Source of the DNA: Comamonadaceae bacterium OH2545_COT-014
GTDB taxonomy: Bacteria; Pseudomonadota; Gammaproteobacteria; Burkholderiales; Burkholderiaceae_C
DNA: 57,808 nt
NCBI GenBank assembly: GCA_003859965.1
Contig: RQYR01000020.1
Coordinates: forward strand, 1-57,808
Direction: 5' to 3'
In this document: positions 44,441 to 53,514 of the stretch, piece after piece
Position numbering within the stretch: the stretch's first letter is position 1
How the letters are laid out: each line of letters opens with the position of its first letter
Program-made: the position numbers and the translations under genes
Notes under the pieces: generated by a model
Told to the model about the DNA's origin: nothing
Database searches by the model: none
Seen by the model: the letters and a program-made list of their open reading frames with translations, nothing else

Positions 44441-47400
44441 TTACTGCACCGTGGGCGCGGGCGGCCGGATGCGGAACCAGGCCGCGTACATGGCGGGCAG
44501 CGCCAGCAGCGTGAGCGCGGTGGCCACGATCAGCCCGCCCATGATGGCCACCGCCATCGGCCCCCAGAACACGCTGCGCGAGAGCGGGATCATGGCCAGC
44601 ACGGCGGCGGCGGCGGTGAGCGCAATAGGGCGCAGGCGGCGCACGGCGGCTTCGACGATGGCGTCCCACGCGGGCACGCCGCGCGCGCGGTCCTGCTCGA
44701 TCTGGTCGATCAGGATGACCGAGTTGCGCTGGATCATGCCCATCAGCGCGATCACGCCCAGCAGCGCCACGAAGCCGAAGGGCCGGTTCAGCGCCAGCAG
44801 CGCCGCCGCCACGCCCGCCATGCCCAGCGGGCCGGTCAGAAACACCAGCATGGCTCGGCTGAACGATTGCAGTTGCAGCATCAGCAGCGTGAAGGTGATG
44901 AACAGCATGATGGGCACGCCCGCGGCAATGGAGGCCGAGCCTTTGCTGCTTTCTTCCACCGCGCCCGCCACCTCGATGCGGTAGGCCGCGCCGCCCGCCT
45001 GCGCCCATTGCGCTTGCAGCGCCTGCAGCGCGGGCTGCAGCGCGGCGGTGACGGTGGCGCCCTGCACGCCGTCCACCACGTCGCCCTGCACGGTCACGGC
45101 GTATTCGCGGTTTTCGCGCCACATCACGCCCGGCTCCCAGGCAAAGACGGGCCGCGCGATCTGCGCCAGCGGAATGCTCTGGCCGCTGGCCGTGCTCACG
45201 TAAGCGCCGGCCAGCGCGTCCAGGCGGTGGCTTTCGCCGGGCGGGTGGCGCAGCACGATGTCGATGAGCTTGTCGCCCTCGCGGTACTGGCCCACGGGCA
45301 CGCCGTCCAGCATGACGCGGGTGGCCTGCGCGATGGACTGGCTGGACACGCCCAGCGCGCGCGCCTTGGCCTGGTCCACCTCCAGGCGCAGGGTCTTGAC
45401 CGGCTCGTTCCAGTTGTCGTTGACGCCGCGCAGGCGCGCGTCGGCGCGCAACAGCGCCTTCACCTCGTCCGCGCGGGCGCGCAGCGTGGCGGGGTCGGGG
45501 CCGATCACGCGGAACTGCACCGGGTAGGGCACGGGCGGCCCGTTGGGCAGCAGCTTGACGCGCCCGCGCGCCTCGGGAAACTCGGCCGCCAGCAGCGCGG
45601 GCAGCGTCTGCATGAGGCGCGCGCGGGCGTCCAGGCTCTCAGGCGCCAAGATGAGCTGCGACACATTGGTTTGCGGAAACACCTGGTCCAGCGGCAGGTA
45701 AAAGCGCGGCACGCCGGAGCCTACCCACTGGCTCACGCCGCGCACGCCCGGCTCGGCCATCAGGCGCTGTTCCACGCGCCGCGCCACGGCCTCGTTGGCG
45801 GCAAAGCTCGTGCCTTCGGGGAACCACAAATCCACCAGGATTTCGGGCCGGCTGGAATCGGGAAAGAACTGCTGCTGCACCTTGCCCATGCCCAGCATGC
45901 CCAGCGCGAACAGCGCGGCCGTGGCGCCAATGGTGAGCCAGCGGTGCACCACGCACCAGCGCACCAGGCGCCGGAAGCTCGCGTAAAACGGCGTATCGAA
46001 CACCTCGTGCGGCTCCTCGTCGTGCGCGGCCAGCGCGCCGGGCGCGGGCGCATCGCCCCCGGCCGCCTGCGCTCCGTTCAACCGCGCCTGGGCCGCCTGC
46101 GCCACGTGCGGCGGTGTGCGCAGCAGCCAGGCGCCCAGCAGCGGCACGAACACGACCGAGGCGACCCAGCTCACCAGCAGCGCGATCACCGTCACCGCGA
46201 AGATGGCGAAGGTGTATTCGCCCACCGTGGACTTGGCCAGCCCGATGGGCAGAAAGCCCACCGCCGTGATGAGCGTGCCGGTGAGCATGGGCATGGCCGT
46301 GATCTCGTAGGCGAAGGTGGCGGCGCGCAGCTTGTCGTAGCCCTGCTCCATCTTGCGCACCATCATCTCCACGGCAATGATGGCGTCGTCCACCAGCAGG
46401 CCCAGCGCGATGATGAGCGAGCCGAGCGAGATCTTGTGCAGCCCGATGCCCCAGTACTGCATGGCCAGGAAGGTGACGGCCAGCACCAGCGGAATGGTGA
46501 TGCCCACCACCAGGCCGGGGCGCGTGTCCAGCGTCCAGCGCCGCCAGAACAGCCAGGGGCGGGCCGGCGGCGGGCCGGCGCGCTTGTGCAGCCCCAGGCT
46601 GAGAAAGCTCACCGCCAGCACGATGACCACGGCCTCGATCAGCACCTTGACGAATTCGTTGACGGAGCTGCTCACCGCCTGCGGCTGGTCCTGGATTTGC
46701 ACCAGCGTCACGCCCGCGGGCAGGCTCTGGCCGATGCGCGCGGCCGCTGCTTTCAGCGCCCGGCCCAGCGCAATGATGTCGCCGCCCTTGGCCATGGACA
46801 CGCCCAGCGCAATCACCTCCTGCCCGTCATGGCGCACCTTGACCTGCGGCGGATCGACGTAGCCGCGCCGCACCTGGGCCACGTCGCCCAGCCGCAGCTG
46901 CCGCCCGGAGGCGCCGCGGATCGGCATGGCGCGCAGTTCGTCGGGCGAGCCGAAAGCGCCGCTCACGCGCACCGGCACCACGTCCAGCGGGGTGTGCACA
47001 CGCCCGGCCGCGGCCACGGCGTTTTGCTGGCCCAGCTGCGCCAGCACGGCGTTCAAGTCCAGCCCCAGCTCGGCCAGGCGCTTGGGCTCGATCTCGATGT
47101 AGAGCTTTTCGTCCTGCACGCCAAACAGCTCCACCTTGGCCACGTCTTTCACGCGCAGCAGTTGCTGGCGCACGTCGTCGGCAAAGCTTTTCAGCTCGGC
47201 ATGGGTAAAGCCCGCGTCCGCGTGCAGGGCGTAGATCACGCCGTACACGTCGCCAAAGTCGTCATTGAAAAACGGCCCCAGCACGCCCTGGGGCAAGGCA
47301 TGGGCGGCATCGCCCACCTTCTTGCGCACCGTGTACCAGATGTGCGGCACCTCGCCCGGCGGCGAGGAGTCGTGCAGCTGAAAGATCACCTGCGACTCGC

Positions 47401-47707
47401 CCGGCTTGCTGTAGCTGCGGATCTTGTCGGCGTAGGGCACCTCTTGCAGCGTGCGCTCGATCTTGTCCGTCACCTGCTCGGCCACCTGCTGCGCCGTAGC
47501 GCCGGGCCAGTAGGTGCGCACCACCATGGCGCGGAAGGTGAAGGGCGGGTCTTCATCCTGCCCAAGCTGGAAGTACGCGGCCACGCCCAGCAGCATCAGC
47601 ACCACCATCAGGTAGCGCGTGAGCGCCGGGTGCTCCAGCGCCCAGCGAGAGAGGTTGAAACGCGAAGCCCGGCCAGCGGGCGTGGGGGTGGGCGAAGGCG
47701 AGGACAT
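44441..47707 (-). CDS. RND family efflux transporter permease
   Basis: A 1088-residue inner-membrane proton antiporter of the AcrB/HAE1-like superfamily. It has the standard 12 helices with two large periplasmic loops. FNLSRWALEHPALTRYLMVV starts helix 1; GLLVDDAIIAVEMMVRKMEQ carries the helix-4 aspartate pair for proton transfer; PDSSRPEILVDLWFPEGTSF opens the second loop; GMIQRNSVILIDQIEQD is the helix-10 region with the conserved asparagine. The sequence is closer to the less-studied VexF/CusA-like efflux branch than to AcrB. It is preceded on the same strand by its fusion protein (55-bp gap). No outer-membrane partner is in the window. Confidence 0.93.
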   Translation of the reverse strand: MSSPSPTPTPAGRASRFNLSRWALEHPALTRYLMVVLMLLGVAAYFQLGQDEDPPFTFRAMVVRTYWPGATAQQVAEQVTDKIERTLQEVPYADKIRSYSKPGESQVIFQLHDSSPPGEVPHIWYTVRKKVGDAAHALPQGVLGPFFNDDFGDVYGVIYALHADAGFTHAELKSFADDVRQQLLRVKDVAKVELFGVQDEKLYIEIEPKRLAELGLDLNAVLAQLGQQNAVAAAGRVHTPLDVVPVRVSGAFGSPDELRAMPIRGASGRQLRLGDVAQVRRGYVDPPQVKVRHDGQEVIALGVSMAKGGDIIALGRALKAAAARIGQSLPAGVTLVQIQDQPQAVSSSVNEFVKVLIEAVVIVLAVSFLSLGLHKRAGPPPARPWLFWRRWTLDTRPGLVVGITIPLVLAVTFLAMQYWGIGLHKISLGSLIIALGLLVDDAIIAVEMMVRKMEQGYDKLRAATFAYEITAMPMLTGTLITAVGFLPIGLAKSTVGEYTFAIFAVTVIALLVSWVASVVFVPLLGAWLLRTPPHVAQAAQARLNGAQAAGGDAPAPGALAAHDEEPHEVFDTPFYASFRRLVRWCVVHRWLTIGATAALFALGMLGMGKVQQQFFPDSSRPEILVDLWFPEGTSFAANEAVARRVEQRLMAEPGVRGVSQWVGSGVPRFYLPLDQVFPQTNVSQLILAPESLDARARLMQTLPALLAAEFPEARGRVKLLPNGPPVPYPVQFRVIGPDPATLRARADEVKALLRADARLRGVNDNWNEPVKTLRLEVDQAKARALGVSSQSIAQATRVMLDGVPVGQYREGDKLIDIVLRHPPGESHRLDALAGAYVSTASGQSIPLAQIARPVFAWEPGVMWRENREYAVTVQGDVVDGVQGATVTAALQPALQALQAQWAQAGGAAYRIEVAGAVEESSKGSASIAAGVPIMLFITFTLLMLQLQSFSRAMLVFLTGPLGMAGVAAALLALNRPFGFVALLGVIALMGMIQRNSVILIDQIEQDRARGVPAWDAIVEAAVRRLRPIALTAAAAVLAMIPLSRSVFWGPMAVAIMGGLIVATALTLLALPAMYAAWFRIRPPAPTVQ

Positions 47708-47762
47708 GGGCAGACTTTTCGTTGCGAACTTGTCGTGAACTCGTGGCGCGCGCGTTCGCGGC

Positions 47763-48992
47763 TCAGTTCGCCGCCGGCGCCGACGCGGATGCCGGCGCGG
47801 AAGCCGGGAGCGGTGCAGGCGCCGGCAAAGCAGCCGAATTTGCTACATTATTAATAGCTTTTAGCGCTTGACCCTCCTGCCCTGAAGCCGTTTTTGGCTC
47901 ATAAACACGGACCTTCTGCCCGGCCTCCAGCACATGCACGCCGCTGGCCACCACCCGCATGCCAGGCGTCAGCCCGCTGGCAATCAGCACCTCGTGCCCC
48001 GCCACGCCGCTCACCTGCACCGGCTGGGCGCGCACGGTCATGCTCGCCTCGTCCAGCAGCCACACGGCGGTTTGCCCGCCCTCTTGCCGCAGCGCGCTGG
48101 TGGGCAGGCGGATCACGGCGTCTTCAGCCGCCGCACCCGCCGCCCCGCCCGCCACGCCGTTCGCCGCCTCCGCTGTCACCGTGGCCGTGGCGCCCAGCGG
48201 CACGGCATCGGCCCGCGGGCCTTGCAGCGCCGCCTTCACGGCGAAAGTGCGCGTCACCGGGTCGGCGCTGGCCGCCACTTCGCGGATCTCGCCCTGCCAG
48301 CGCGCATCGCCCGCCCACAGGCGCACGGCCACCGGCTGGCCCACGGCCAGCGCCGCCACGCGGTCTTCGGGCACGGCAAACACCACGTCGCGCGCGCCAT
48401 CGCGCGCCAGCCACACCACGGGCTGGCCAGCGGCCACCACCTGGCCCGGCTCGGCCTCCACCGCCGTCACCACGCCATCGGCATCAGCCGCCAGCTGCGC
48501 GTAGGCCGCCTGGTTGCTCTGCGCCGCCAGCTGCGCGCGCGCCTGTTGCAAGCCCGACTCGGCGGCCTTCAGACCCGCGCTGCGGCGGTCCATCTCGGCG
48601 CTGCTGATGAAGCCCTTGTCGCGCAGCGCCTGAAAGCGCCGCAGCTCCGCCGCCGCCAGGTCGCGCTGCGTTTGCGCCGCCGTCACCTGCGCGCGCGCCG
48701 CGTCGGCCGCCAGCCGGTAGTCGCGCGCATCCAGCCGCGCCAGCACCTGCCCGGCCCGCACGCGCTGGCCCGGCTCCACCTGGCGCTCCACCACCTTGCC
48801 CGCCACGCGAAAGCCCAGGCGCGCCTGCACTCGCGCCTGCACCTGCCCGGCATATTCATGCCGAGCCACCGGGCGGCTTTCGGCCACCGTGACGAGCTTG
48901 ACAGCCCGCACCGGCGCCTCGGCCGGCGGCGCCTTGCCGCACGCCGCCAACAGCAGCGCGGCCACCAGGGGAAGGGCCAGAATCCATCGCAT
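47763..48992 (-). CDS. RND efflux periplasmic membrane-fusion lipoprotein
   Basis: A 409-residue adaptor bridging the pump to an outer-membrane channel. ATG 48992 has AAGGAAA upstream and starts MRWILALPLVAALLLAACGK with a lipobox cysteine at 18. Two half-lipoyl motifs (GFRVAGKVVERQVEPGQRVR and later ADADGVVTAVEAEPGQVVAA) bracket an alpha-hairpin (TAAQTQRDLAAAELRRFQAL ... LQQARAQLAAQSNQ). The C-terminal tail from ~378 is encoded by a dispersed repeat (ALKAINNVANSAALPA) and alanine/proline runs. It is first in the two-gene operon. Confidence 0.92.
   Translation of the reverse strand: MRWILALPLVAALLLAACGKAPPAEAPVRAVKLVTVAESRPVARHEYAGQVQARVQARLGFRVAGKVVERQVEPGQRVRAGQVLARLDARDYRLAADAARAQVTAAQTQRDLAAAELRRFQALRDKGFISSAEMDRRSAGLKAAESGLQQARAQLAAQSNQAAYAQLAADADGVVTAVEAEPGQVVAAGQPVVWLARDGARDVVFAVPEDRVAALAVGQPVAVRLWAGDARWQGEIREVAASADPVTRTFAVKAALQGPRADAVPLGATATVTAEAANGVAGGAAGAAAEDAVIRLPTSALRQEGGQTAVWLLDEASMTVRAQPVQVSGVAGHEVLIASGLTPGMRVVASGVHVLEAGQKVRVYEPKTASGQEGQALKAINNVANSAALPAPAPLPASAPASASAPAAN
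47840..47900. repeat. Dispersed ~60-bp repeat inside the fusion-protein gene
   Basis: TTGCTACATTATTAATAGCT, TTTAGCGCTTGACC, and CCTGAAGCCGTTTTTGGCTC in order: the best-preserved copy in the window. Read on the other strand it encodes the C-terminal GQALKAINNVANS region of the lipoprotein without breaking the frame. Confidence 0.7.
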
Positions 48993-49119
48993 AAGCAGTT
49001 TCCTTTCGCGCCGCGGGCAGGCGCCACGCTTCAGGCAGTCAACATCAAGAAATTCGGGCGCAAATTCTAAAAAGCCTGCATTGGCACGTGCAGAACGCTG
49101 TCCGCCACAATCGCCCGCC

Positions 49120-50001
49120 ATGCCCGCCGCCCCGCCCTCACCACCACCCGTCATACCCGCCCGCATCGACCACTACGAGAACTTTCCCGTGGCCTCGTGG
49201 CTGTGCCCGCCCCGGCTGCGCGCGCCCATTGCGGCCATCTACCACTTCGCGCGCACGGCCGACGACATTGCCGACGAAGGCAGCGCCGCGCCTGCCGCGC
49301 GCCTGGCCGATCTGGCGGCCTACCGGGCCGAACTGCACGCGGCGGCCTGCGGGCAGGCGCCCGCGCCGCGCTGGGCGCCGGTATTCGGGCCGCTGGCCGC
49401 GCAGATGCAGGCCCACGCCCTGCCCCTGGCGCCGCTGGAGGATTTGCTCAGCGCTTTCGAGCAGGACGTGGCCTTCACCCGCGACGGCGCCGCCTATGCC
49501 GACTGGCCCGCGCTGCTGGACTACTGCCGCCGCAGCGCCAACCCCGTGGGCCGGCTGCTGCTGCACCTGTACGGCGTGACGGACGAGGCCGCCCTGCGCG
49601 AGAGCGACGCCATCTGCACCGCGCTGCAACTCATCAACTTCTGGCAAGACCTGAGCGTGGACATTCCGCGCGGGCGCTACTACCTGCCGCTGGCCGAATG
49701 CGCGGCGCACGGCATCGCCATTACCCACCCGGCCACGCAGTTCGCCACCTTGCGCCCGGACGAGAAAGCTACCAAATTGATAGCTGCTTGCGCACACCAG
49801 GCGGGCGATCAAATGCAAAAAGGCTTGCCATTAGTGCACCGCATCCCGGGCCGCGCGGGCTGGGAGCTGCGCGCCGTGGCGCAGGGCGCGCTGTGCGTGC
49901 TGGGCCAGGTGCAGCGCCTGGGCGCGCAGGCGCTCGTGCGCCGCCCCACGCTGCGCAAAAGCCACCTGCCGGGCGTGGCCTGGCGCATGCTCTGGATGTG
50001 A
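49120..50001 (+). CDS. hpnC: Squalene synthase HpnC (hopanoid pathway)
   Basis: A 293-residue trans-isoprenyl diphosphate synthase-fold enzyme which, with HpnD and HpnE, makes squalene for hopanoids. ATG 49120 lies 8 nt behind CACAAT. HFARTADDIADEG is the first aspartate-rich motif (DDxxD-like); INFWQDLSVDIPRGRYYLP is the second. It normally converts presqualene-derived intermediate to hydroxysqualene. A dispersed repeat at 49765-49829 encodes the helix EKATKLIAACAHQAGDQMQK in frame. hpnD follows. Confidence 0.9.
   Translation: MPAAPPSPPPVIPARIDHYENFPVASWLCPPRLRAPIAAIYHFARTADDIADEGSAAPAARLADLAAYRAELHAAACGQAPAPRWAPVFGPLAAQMQAHALPLAPLEDLLSAFEQDVAFTRDGAAYADWPALLDYCRRSANPVGRLLLHLYGVTDEAALRESDAICTALQLINFWQDLSVDIPRGRYYLPLAECAAHGIAITHPATQFATLRPDEKATKLIAACAHQAGDQMQKGLPLVHRIPGRAGWELRAVAQGALCVLGQVQRLGAQALVRRPTLRKSHLPGVAWRMLWM
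49765..49829. repeat. Dispersed ~60-bp repeat inside hpnC, in frame
   Basis: AAAGCTACCAAATTGATAGC then TGCTTGCGCACACC and a TGCAAAAAGGCTTGCC end. The codons give KATKLIAACAHQAGDQMQKG, replacing the helix that in other HpnC proteins precedes the GAPL..LPGR.GWELR motif; that motif is preserved here as GLPLVHRIPGRAGWELR. Confidence 0.65.
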
Positions 50002-50033
50002 TGGCCCCGGCGGCAATGGGACAATCGCCCGCC

Positions 50034-50891
50034 GTGACCCACCCCGCCCCTCCGTCGCCGCAAGACTACGTTCAGCAAAAAGCTGCCGCCTCGGGCAGCA
50101 GCTTTTACTACGCCTTTCTCTTTTTGCCTGCGCCGCGCCGCGCCGCCATCACGGCTTTTTACGCCTTCTGCCGCGAGGTGGACGATGTGGTGGACGAGGT
50201 CAGCGATGCCGGCGTGGCCGCGCACAAGCTGGCCTGGTGGCGCACCGAAGTGGGCCGCGCCTTCGCCGGCCAGCCCACGCACCCGGCCATGCAGGCGCTG
50301 ATGCCGCACGCCGCCGCCCACGGCATCGAGGCGCGGCACCTGCTGGCCGTGATCGAGGGCTGCGAGATGGATTTGACGCAGACGCGCTACCTCGACTTCG
50401 CCGCCCTGCAAAAGTACTGCCACCTGGTGGCTGGCGTGGTGGGCGAAGTGGCAGCGCGCATCTTCGGCCCTGCCGACGAGGCCACCGTGGCCTACGCGCA
50501 CCGGCTGGGCCTGGCGCTGCAGCTGACCAACATCCTCCGCGACGTGGGCGAGGACGCGCGGCGCGGCCGCATCTACCTGCCGGTGGACGAGTTGCAGCGC
50601 TTCGACGTGAAGGCGCACGAAATCCTGAACGGCGTGCATTCCGACCGCTTCGTGCAGCTGATGCGGTTTCAGGCCGCGCGCGCCCACGCCTTGTACGACG
50701 AGGCCCTGGCCCTGCTGCCCGCCGCCGGGCGCCGCGCCCAGAAGCCGGGGCTAATGATGGCCAGCATCTACCGCACGCTGCTGCGCGAGATTGAGGCCGA
50801 CGGCTTTCACGTGCTCAGCCAGCGCATCGCCCTGACGCCGCTGCGCAAGCTGTGGCTGGCGTGGAAGATGCAGGCGCTGGGCCGGTTCTGA
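50034..50891 (+). CDS. hpnD: Presqualene diphosphate synthase HpnD
   Basis: A 285-residue enzyme joining two farnesyl diphosphates to presqualene diphosphate. GTG 50034 is preferred because GACAAT lies 8 nt before it, just as at hpnC and folC; ATG 50016 and ATG 50001 (overlapping the hpnC stop) are alternatives. YVQQKAAASGSSFYYAFLFL is the family start, FCREVDDVVDEV the first and NILRDVGEDARRGRIYLP the second aspartate-rich motif. hpnE is not in the window. Confidence 0.9.
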   Translation: MTHPAPPSPQDYVQQKAAASGSSFYYAFLFLPAPRRAAITAFYAFCREVDDVVDEVSDAGVAAHKLAWWRTEVGRAFAGQPTHPAMQALMPHAAAHGIEARHLLAVIEGCEMDLTQTRYLDFAALQKYCHLVAGVVGEVAARIFGPADEATVAYAHRLGLALQLTNILRDVGEDARRGRIYLPVDELQRFDVKAHEILNGVHSDRFVQLMRFQAARAHALYDEALALLPAAGRRAQKPGLMMASIYRTLLREIEADGFHVLSQRIALTPLRKLWLAWKMQALGRF

Positions 50892-50981
50892 CCCCCAACC
50901 TGACCTGGCCCCACGCCCGCACGCAGGCGGGGCTCCATGCGCAACCCTTGCGCCACGCATCCTCAATAATCGCCCCCACCC

Positions 50982-51389
50982 ATGAACACCGTTTTGCTCA
51001 TCGCCCACGCCCCGCTGGCCAGCGCGCTGCGCGCTGGCGCGCTGCATGTGTTTCCGGACGCTGGCGACGCCGTGCTCGCGCTCGACATTTCGCCCCATGA
51101 ACCGCCGGAAGACAGCCTGGCCGCCGCCCGCGCGCTTCTGGCCACAGCCCCGGCGGCCCGCAGCGTGCTGCTGCTGACCGATGTACTGGGCGCCACCCCT
51201 AGCAACGTGGCCCAACGCCTGGCCGCCGATGCGGGCGCCGCCCCCCTGCCGCTGCTGGCGGGCGTGAACCTGCCCATGCTGCTGCGCGCGCTGTGCTACC
51301 GGGCCGAGCCGCTGGCCGCCATGACCGAGCGCGCGCTGGCGGGCGGCACGCAGGGCATCGTGCGCGTGGCCGCAGCGCCAACCCCTTGA
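50982..51389 (+). CDS. PTS EIIA component of the mannose family
   Basis: A 135-residue phosphocarrier. The active histidine is His9 (MNTVLLIAHAPLA). VLLLTDVLGATPSNVAQRL is the typical EIIA-Man helix/loop. Betaproteobacteria keep this EIIA with HPr and EI but generally lack the sugar-specific membrane EIIBC of the family, so a regulatory rather than transport role is likely. A variant -10 (AATAAT) lies 10 nt before the ATG. HPr follows by 25 bp. Confidence 0.9.
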   Translation: MNTVLLIAHAPLASALRAGALHVFPDAGDAVLALDISPHEPPEDSLAAARALLATAPAARSVLLLTDVLGATPSNVAQRLAADAGAAPLPLLAGVNLPMLLRALCYRAEPLAAMTERALAGGTQGIVRVAAAPTP

Positions 51390-51414
51390 AGACATTCCCG
51401 CAGGCACACCACCC

Positions 51415-51684
51415 ATGATTCAGCAGCAAGCCACCATCGTCAACAAACTGGGGCTGCACGCCCGCGCCTCGGCCAAGCTCACCAAGCTGGCGGGCAGTTT
51501 TCCGTGCGAAGTCTGGATTGCGCGCGGCGACCGGCGCGTCAACGCCAAGAGCATCATGGGCGTGATGATGCTGGCCGCGGGCCTGGGCAGTACCGTCACG
51601 CTGGAAACCAGCGGTGAGCAGGAGCAGCAAGCCATGGACGCCCTGCTGGCTCTGCTGGCCGACAAGTTTGGCGAAGGCGAGTAG
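51415..51684 (+). CDS. ptsH: Phosphocarrier protein HPr
   Basis: An 89-residue HPr. His15 in NKLGLHARAS accepts phosphate from EI; Ser46 in NAKSIMGVMML is the site used by HPr kinase where that enzyme exists. Length and fold signature (VNAKSIMGVMMLAAGLGSTV) are standard. It lies between the EIIA and EI genes, 60 bp before the latter. Confidence 0.96.
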   Translation: MIQQQATIVNKLGLHARASAKLTKLAGSFPCEVWIARGDRRVNAKSIMGVMMLAAGLGSTVTLETSGEQEQQAMDALLALLADKFGEGE

Positions 51685-51744
51685 CCGCGCGCCCGCCATT
51701 CACGGCGGCGTGCAGCGGAAAAAACACAGGGAGGAGACAGCCGC

Positions 51745-53478
51745 ATGACACACACCATCCAGGGTTTGCCCGTGGCACGGGGCGTGGCCATCGGCCGCGC
51801 CGTGCTGGCGTCGTCCAGCCGCGTGGAGGTGCCCCACTATTTCATCCAGCCCGGCCAGGTGCCGGCCGAGCTGGCCCGCATGGGCGCGGCGCGCGACGCC
51901 GTCAAGGCCGAGTTGCAGCGCCTGCAGGCCGACATGCCCAAGGACACGCCACCCGAGCTGGCCGCCATGCTGGACGTGCACCTCATGCTGCTGCATGACG
52001 AGGTGCTGGGCGCCGAAATCCGACGCTGGGTCAAGGAACGCCTGTACAACGCCGAATGGGCCATCACCACGCAGCTGGAAATCGTCTCGCGCCAGTTCGA
52101 CGAAATGGAAGACCCCTACCTGCGCGAACGCAAGGCCGATCTGGAGCAGGTGGTCGAGCGCGTGCTGCGCCACCTCAAGGGCGCCCCCGCACCCGTGGCG
52201 CCGCCAGCGCCGGGCCGTGGCGCGCCCGGGCAGGACGATACGCCGCTGGTGCTGGTGGCGCACGACCTCTCCCCCGCCGACATGCTGCTGTTCAAGAAAA
52301 GCGTGTTCGCCGGTTTCGTGACCGACCTGGGCGGCAAAACCAGCCACACCGCCATCGTGGCGCGCAGCATGGACATTCCGGCCGTGGTCGGGGCGCGCAC
52401 CGCCAGCCACGTCGTGCGGCAGGACGACTGGGTCATCATCGACGGCGACGCGGGCGTGGTCATCGTGGACCCCGACCCGCCGCTGCTGCAAACCTACCGC
52501 GCGCGCCAGCGCCAAGCCGCGCAGGAACGCGGCCGCCTGGCCAAACTGAAAAACACGCCCTGCGTCACACAGGACGGCCAGCGCATCGAACTGCTGGCCA
52601 ACATCGAACAACCCGCCGACGCCGATGCCGCCCTGGCCGTGGGCGCCGTGGGCGTGGGACTGTTCCGCACGGAATTCCTGTTCATGGGCCGCCAGCACAA
52701 GCTGCCGGACGAAGAAGAGCAATACGCCGCCTACCGCGCCGCCGTGGAAGGTATGCACGGCCTGCCCGTCACCATCCGCACCATTGACGTGGGCGCCGAC
52801 AAACCGCTGGACGAGCGCCACGCCGCCGCCCACCTCAACCCCGCGCTGGGCCTGCGCGCCATTCGCTGGAGCCTGGCCGAGCCGGAGATGTTTCTGACAC
52901 AGCTGCGCGCCATCTTGCGCGCGGCGGCGCATGGCCGCGTCAACCTGCTGGTGCCCATGCTCGCGCATGCCCGGGAAATCCGGCAAACCCTGGCCCTGCT
53001 GGCCCAGGCCCGCGCCCAGCTTGACGCGCGCGCGCAAGCCTATGGCCCCGTGCAGGTGGGCGCCATGATCGAAGTGCCCGCCGCCGCGCTGTGCGTGCGC
53101 ATGTTCCTGCGGCACTTCGACTTTCTCTCCATTGGCACGAACGACCTGACGCAATACACCCTGGCCATCGACCGCGCCGACGAGGCCGTGGCCCATCTGT
53201 ACGACCCCTTGCACCCGGCCGTGCTGCAACTGCTGGCCCACACGCTGGCCGAAGGCCTGGCCCAGCACAAGCCGGTGAGCGTTTGCGGCGAAATGGCGGG
53301 CGATACGGCGATGACACGCCTGCTGCTGGGTCTGGGTCTGCGTCACTTTTCCATGCATCCGTCGCAGATCCTGGCCGTCAAGCAGGAAATCCTGCAAGCC
53401 GACACCCGCCGCCTGGCCCCCTGGGCCCAAACCGTGCTGCAAAGCGACGACCCCGCTGCCCTGCTGGCGAGCGCCTGA
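51745..53478 (+). CDS. ptsI: Phosphoenolpyruvate-protein phosphotransferase (enzyme I)
   Basis: A 577-residue enzyme I that takes phosphate from PEP and passes it to HPr. ATG 51745 follows a GGAGGAGACA box. The phosphohistidine is His201 in GGKTSHTAIVARSMDIPAVV; VGVGLFRTEFLFMGR and EVPAAALCVRMFLRHFDFLS belong to the PEP-binding barrel, and SVCGEMAGD holds the catalytic cysteine. It is last in the EIIA-HPr-EI operon. Confidence 0.96.
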   Translation: MTHTIQGLPVARGVAIGRAVLASSSRVEVPHYFIQPGQVPAELARMGAARDAVKAELQRLQADMPKDTPPELAAMLDVHLMLLHDEVLGAEIRRWVKERLYNAEWAITTQLEIVSRQFDEMEDPYLRERKADLEQVVERVLRHLKGAPAPVAPPAPGRGAPGQDDTPLVLVAHDLSPADMLLFKKSVFAGFVTDLGGKTSHTAIVARSMDIPAVVGARTASHVVRQDDWVIIDGDAGVVIVDPDPPLLQTYRARQRQAAQERGRLAKLKNTPCVTQDGQRIELLANIEQPADADAALAVGAVGVGLFRTEFLFMGRQHKLPDEEEQYAAYRAAVEGMHGLPVTIRTIDVGADKPLDERHAAAHLNPALGLRAIRWSLAEPEMFLTQLRAILRAAAHGRVNLLVPMLAHAREIRQTLALLAQARAQLDARAQAYGPVQVGAMIEVPAAALCVRMFLRHFDFLSIGTNDLTQYTLAIDRADEAVAHLYDPLHPAVLQLLAHTLAEGLAQHKPVSVCGEMAGDTAMTRLLLGLGLRHFSMHPSQILAVKQEILQADTRRLAPWAQTVLQSDDPAALLASA

Positions 53479-53493
53479 GCGGCTTGGCGCGCC

Positions 53494-53514
53494 GAGACCT
53501 TGAGCAAGGTTCTC
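53494..53514. terminator. Hairpin between convergent ptsI and dehydrogenase genes
   Basis: GAGACCTT and AAGGTTCTC pair around GAGC with one bulged base. It lies between two 3' ends and overlaps the last two bases of the opposite gene, but lacks a T-run, so termination is tentative. Confidence 0.45.

Noticed and set aside
44867-47854. A 995-codon plus-strand frame opposite the RND pump
   Set aside because: Same reason: histidine/glutamine/arginine-rich shadow of a well-supported gene.
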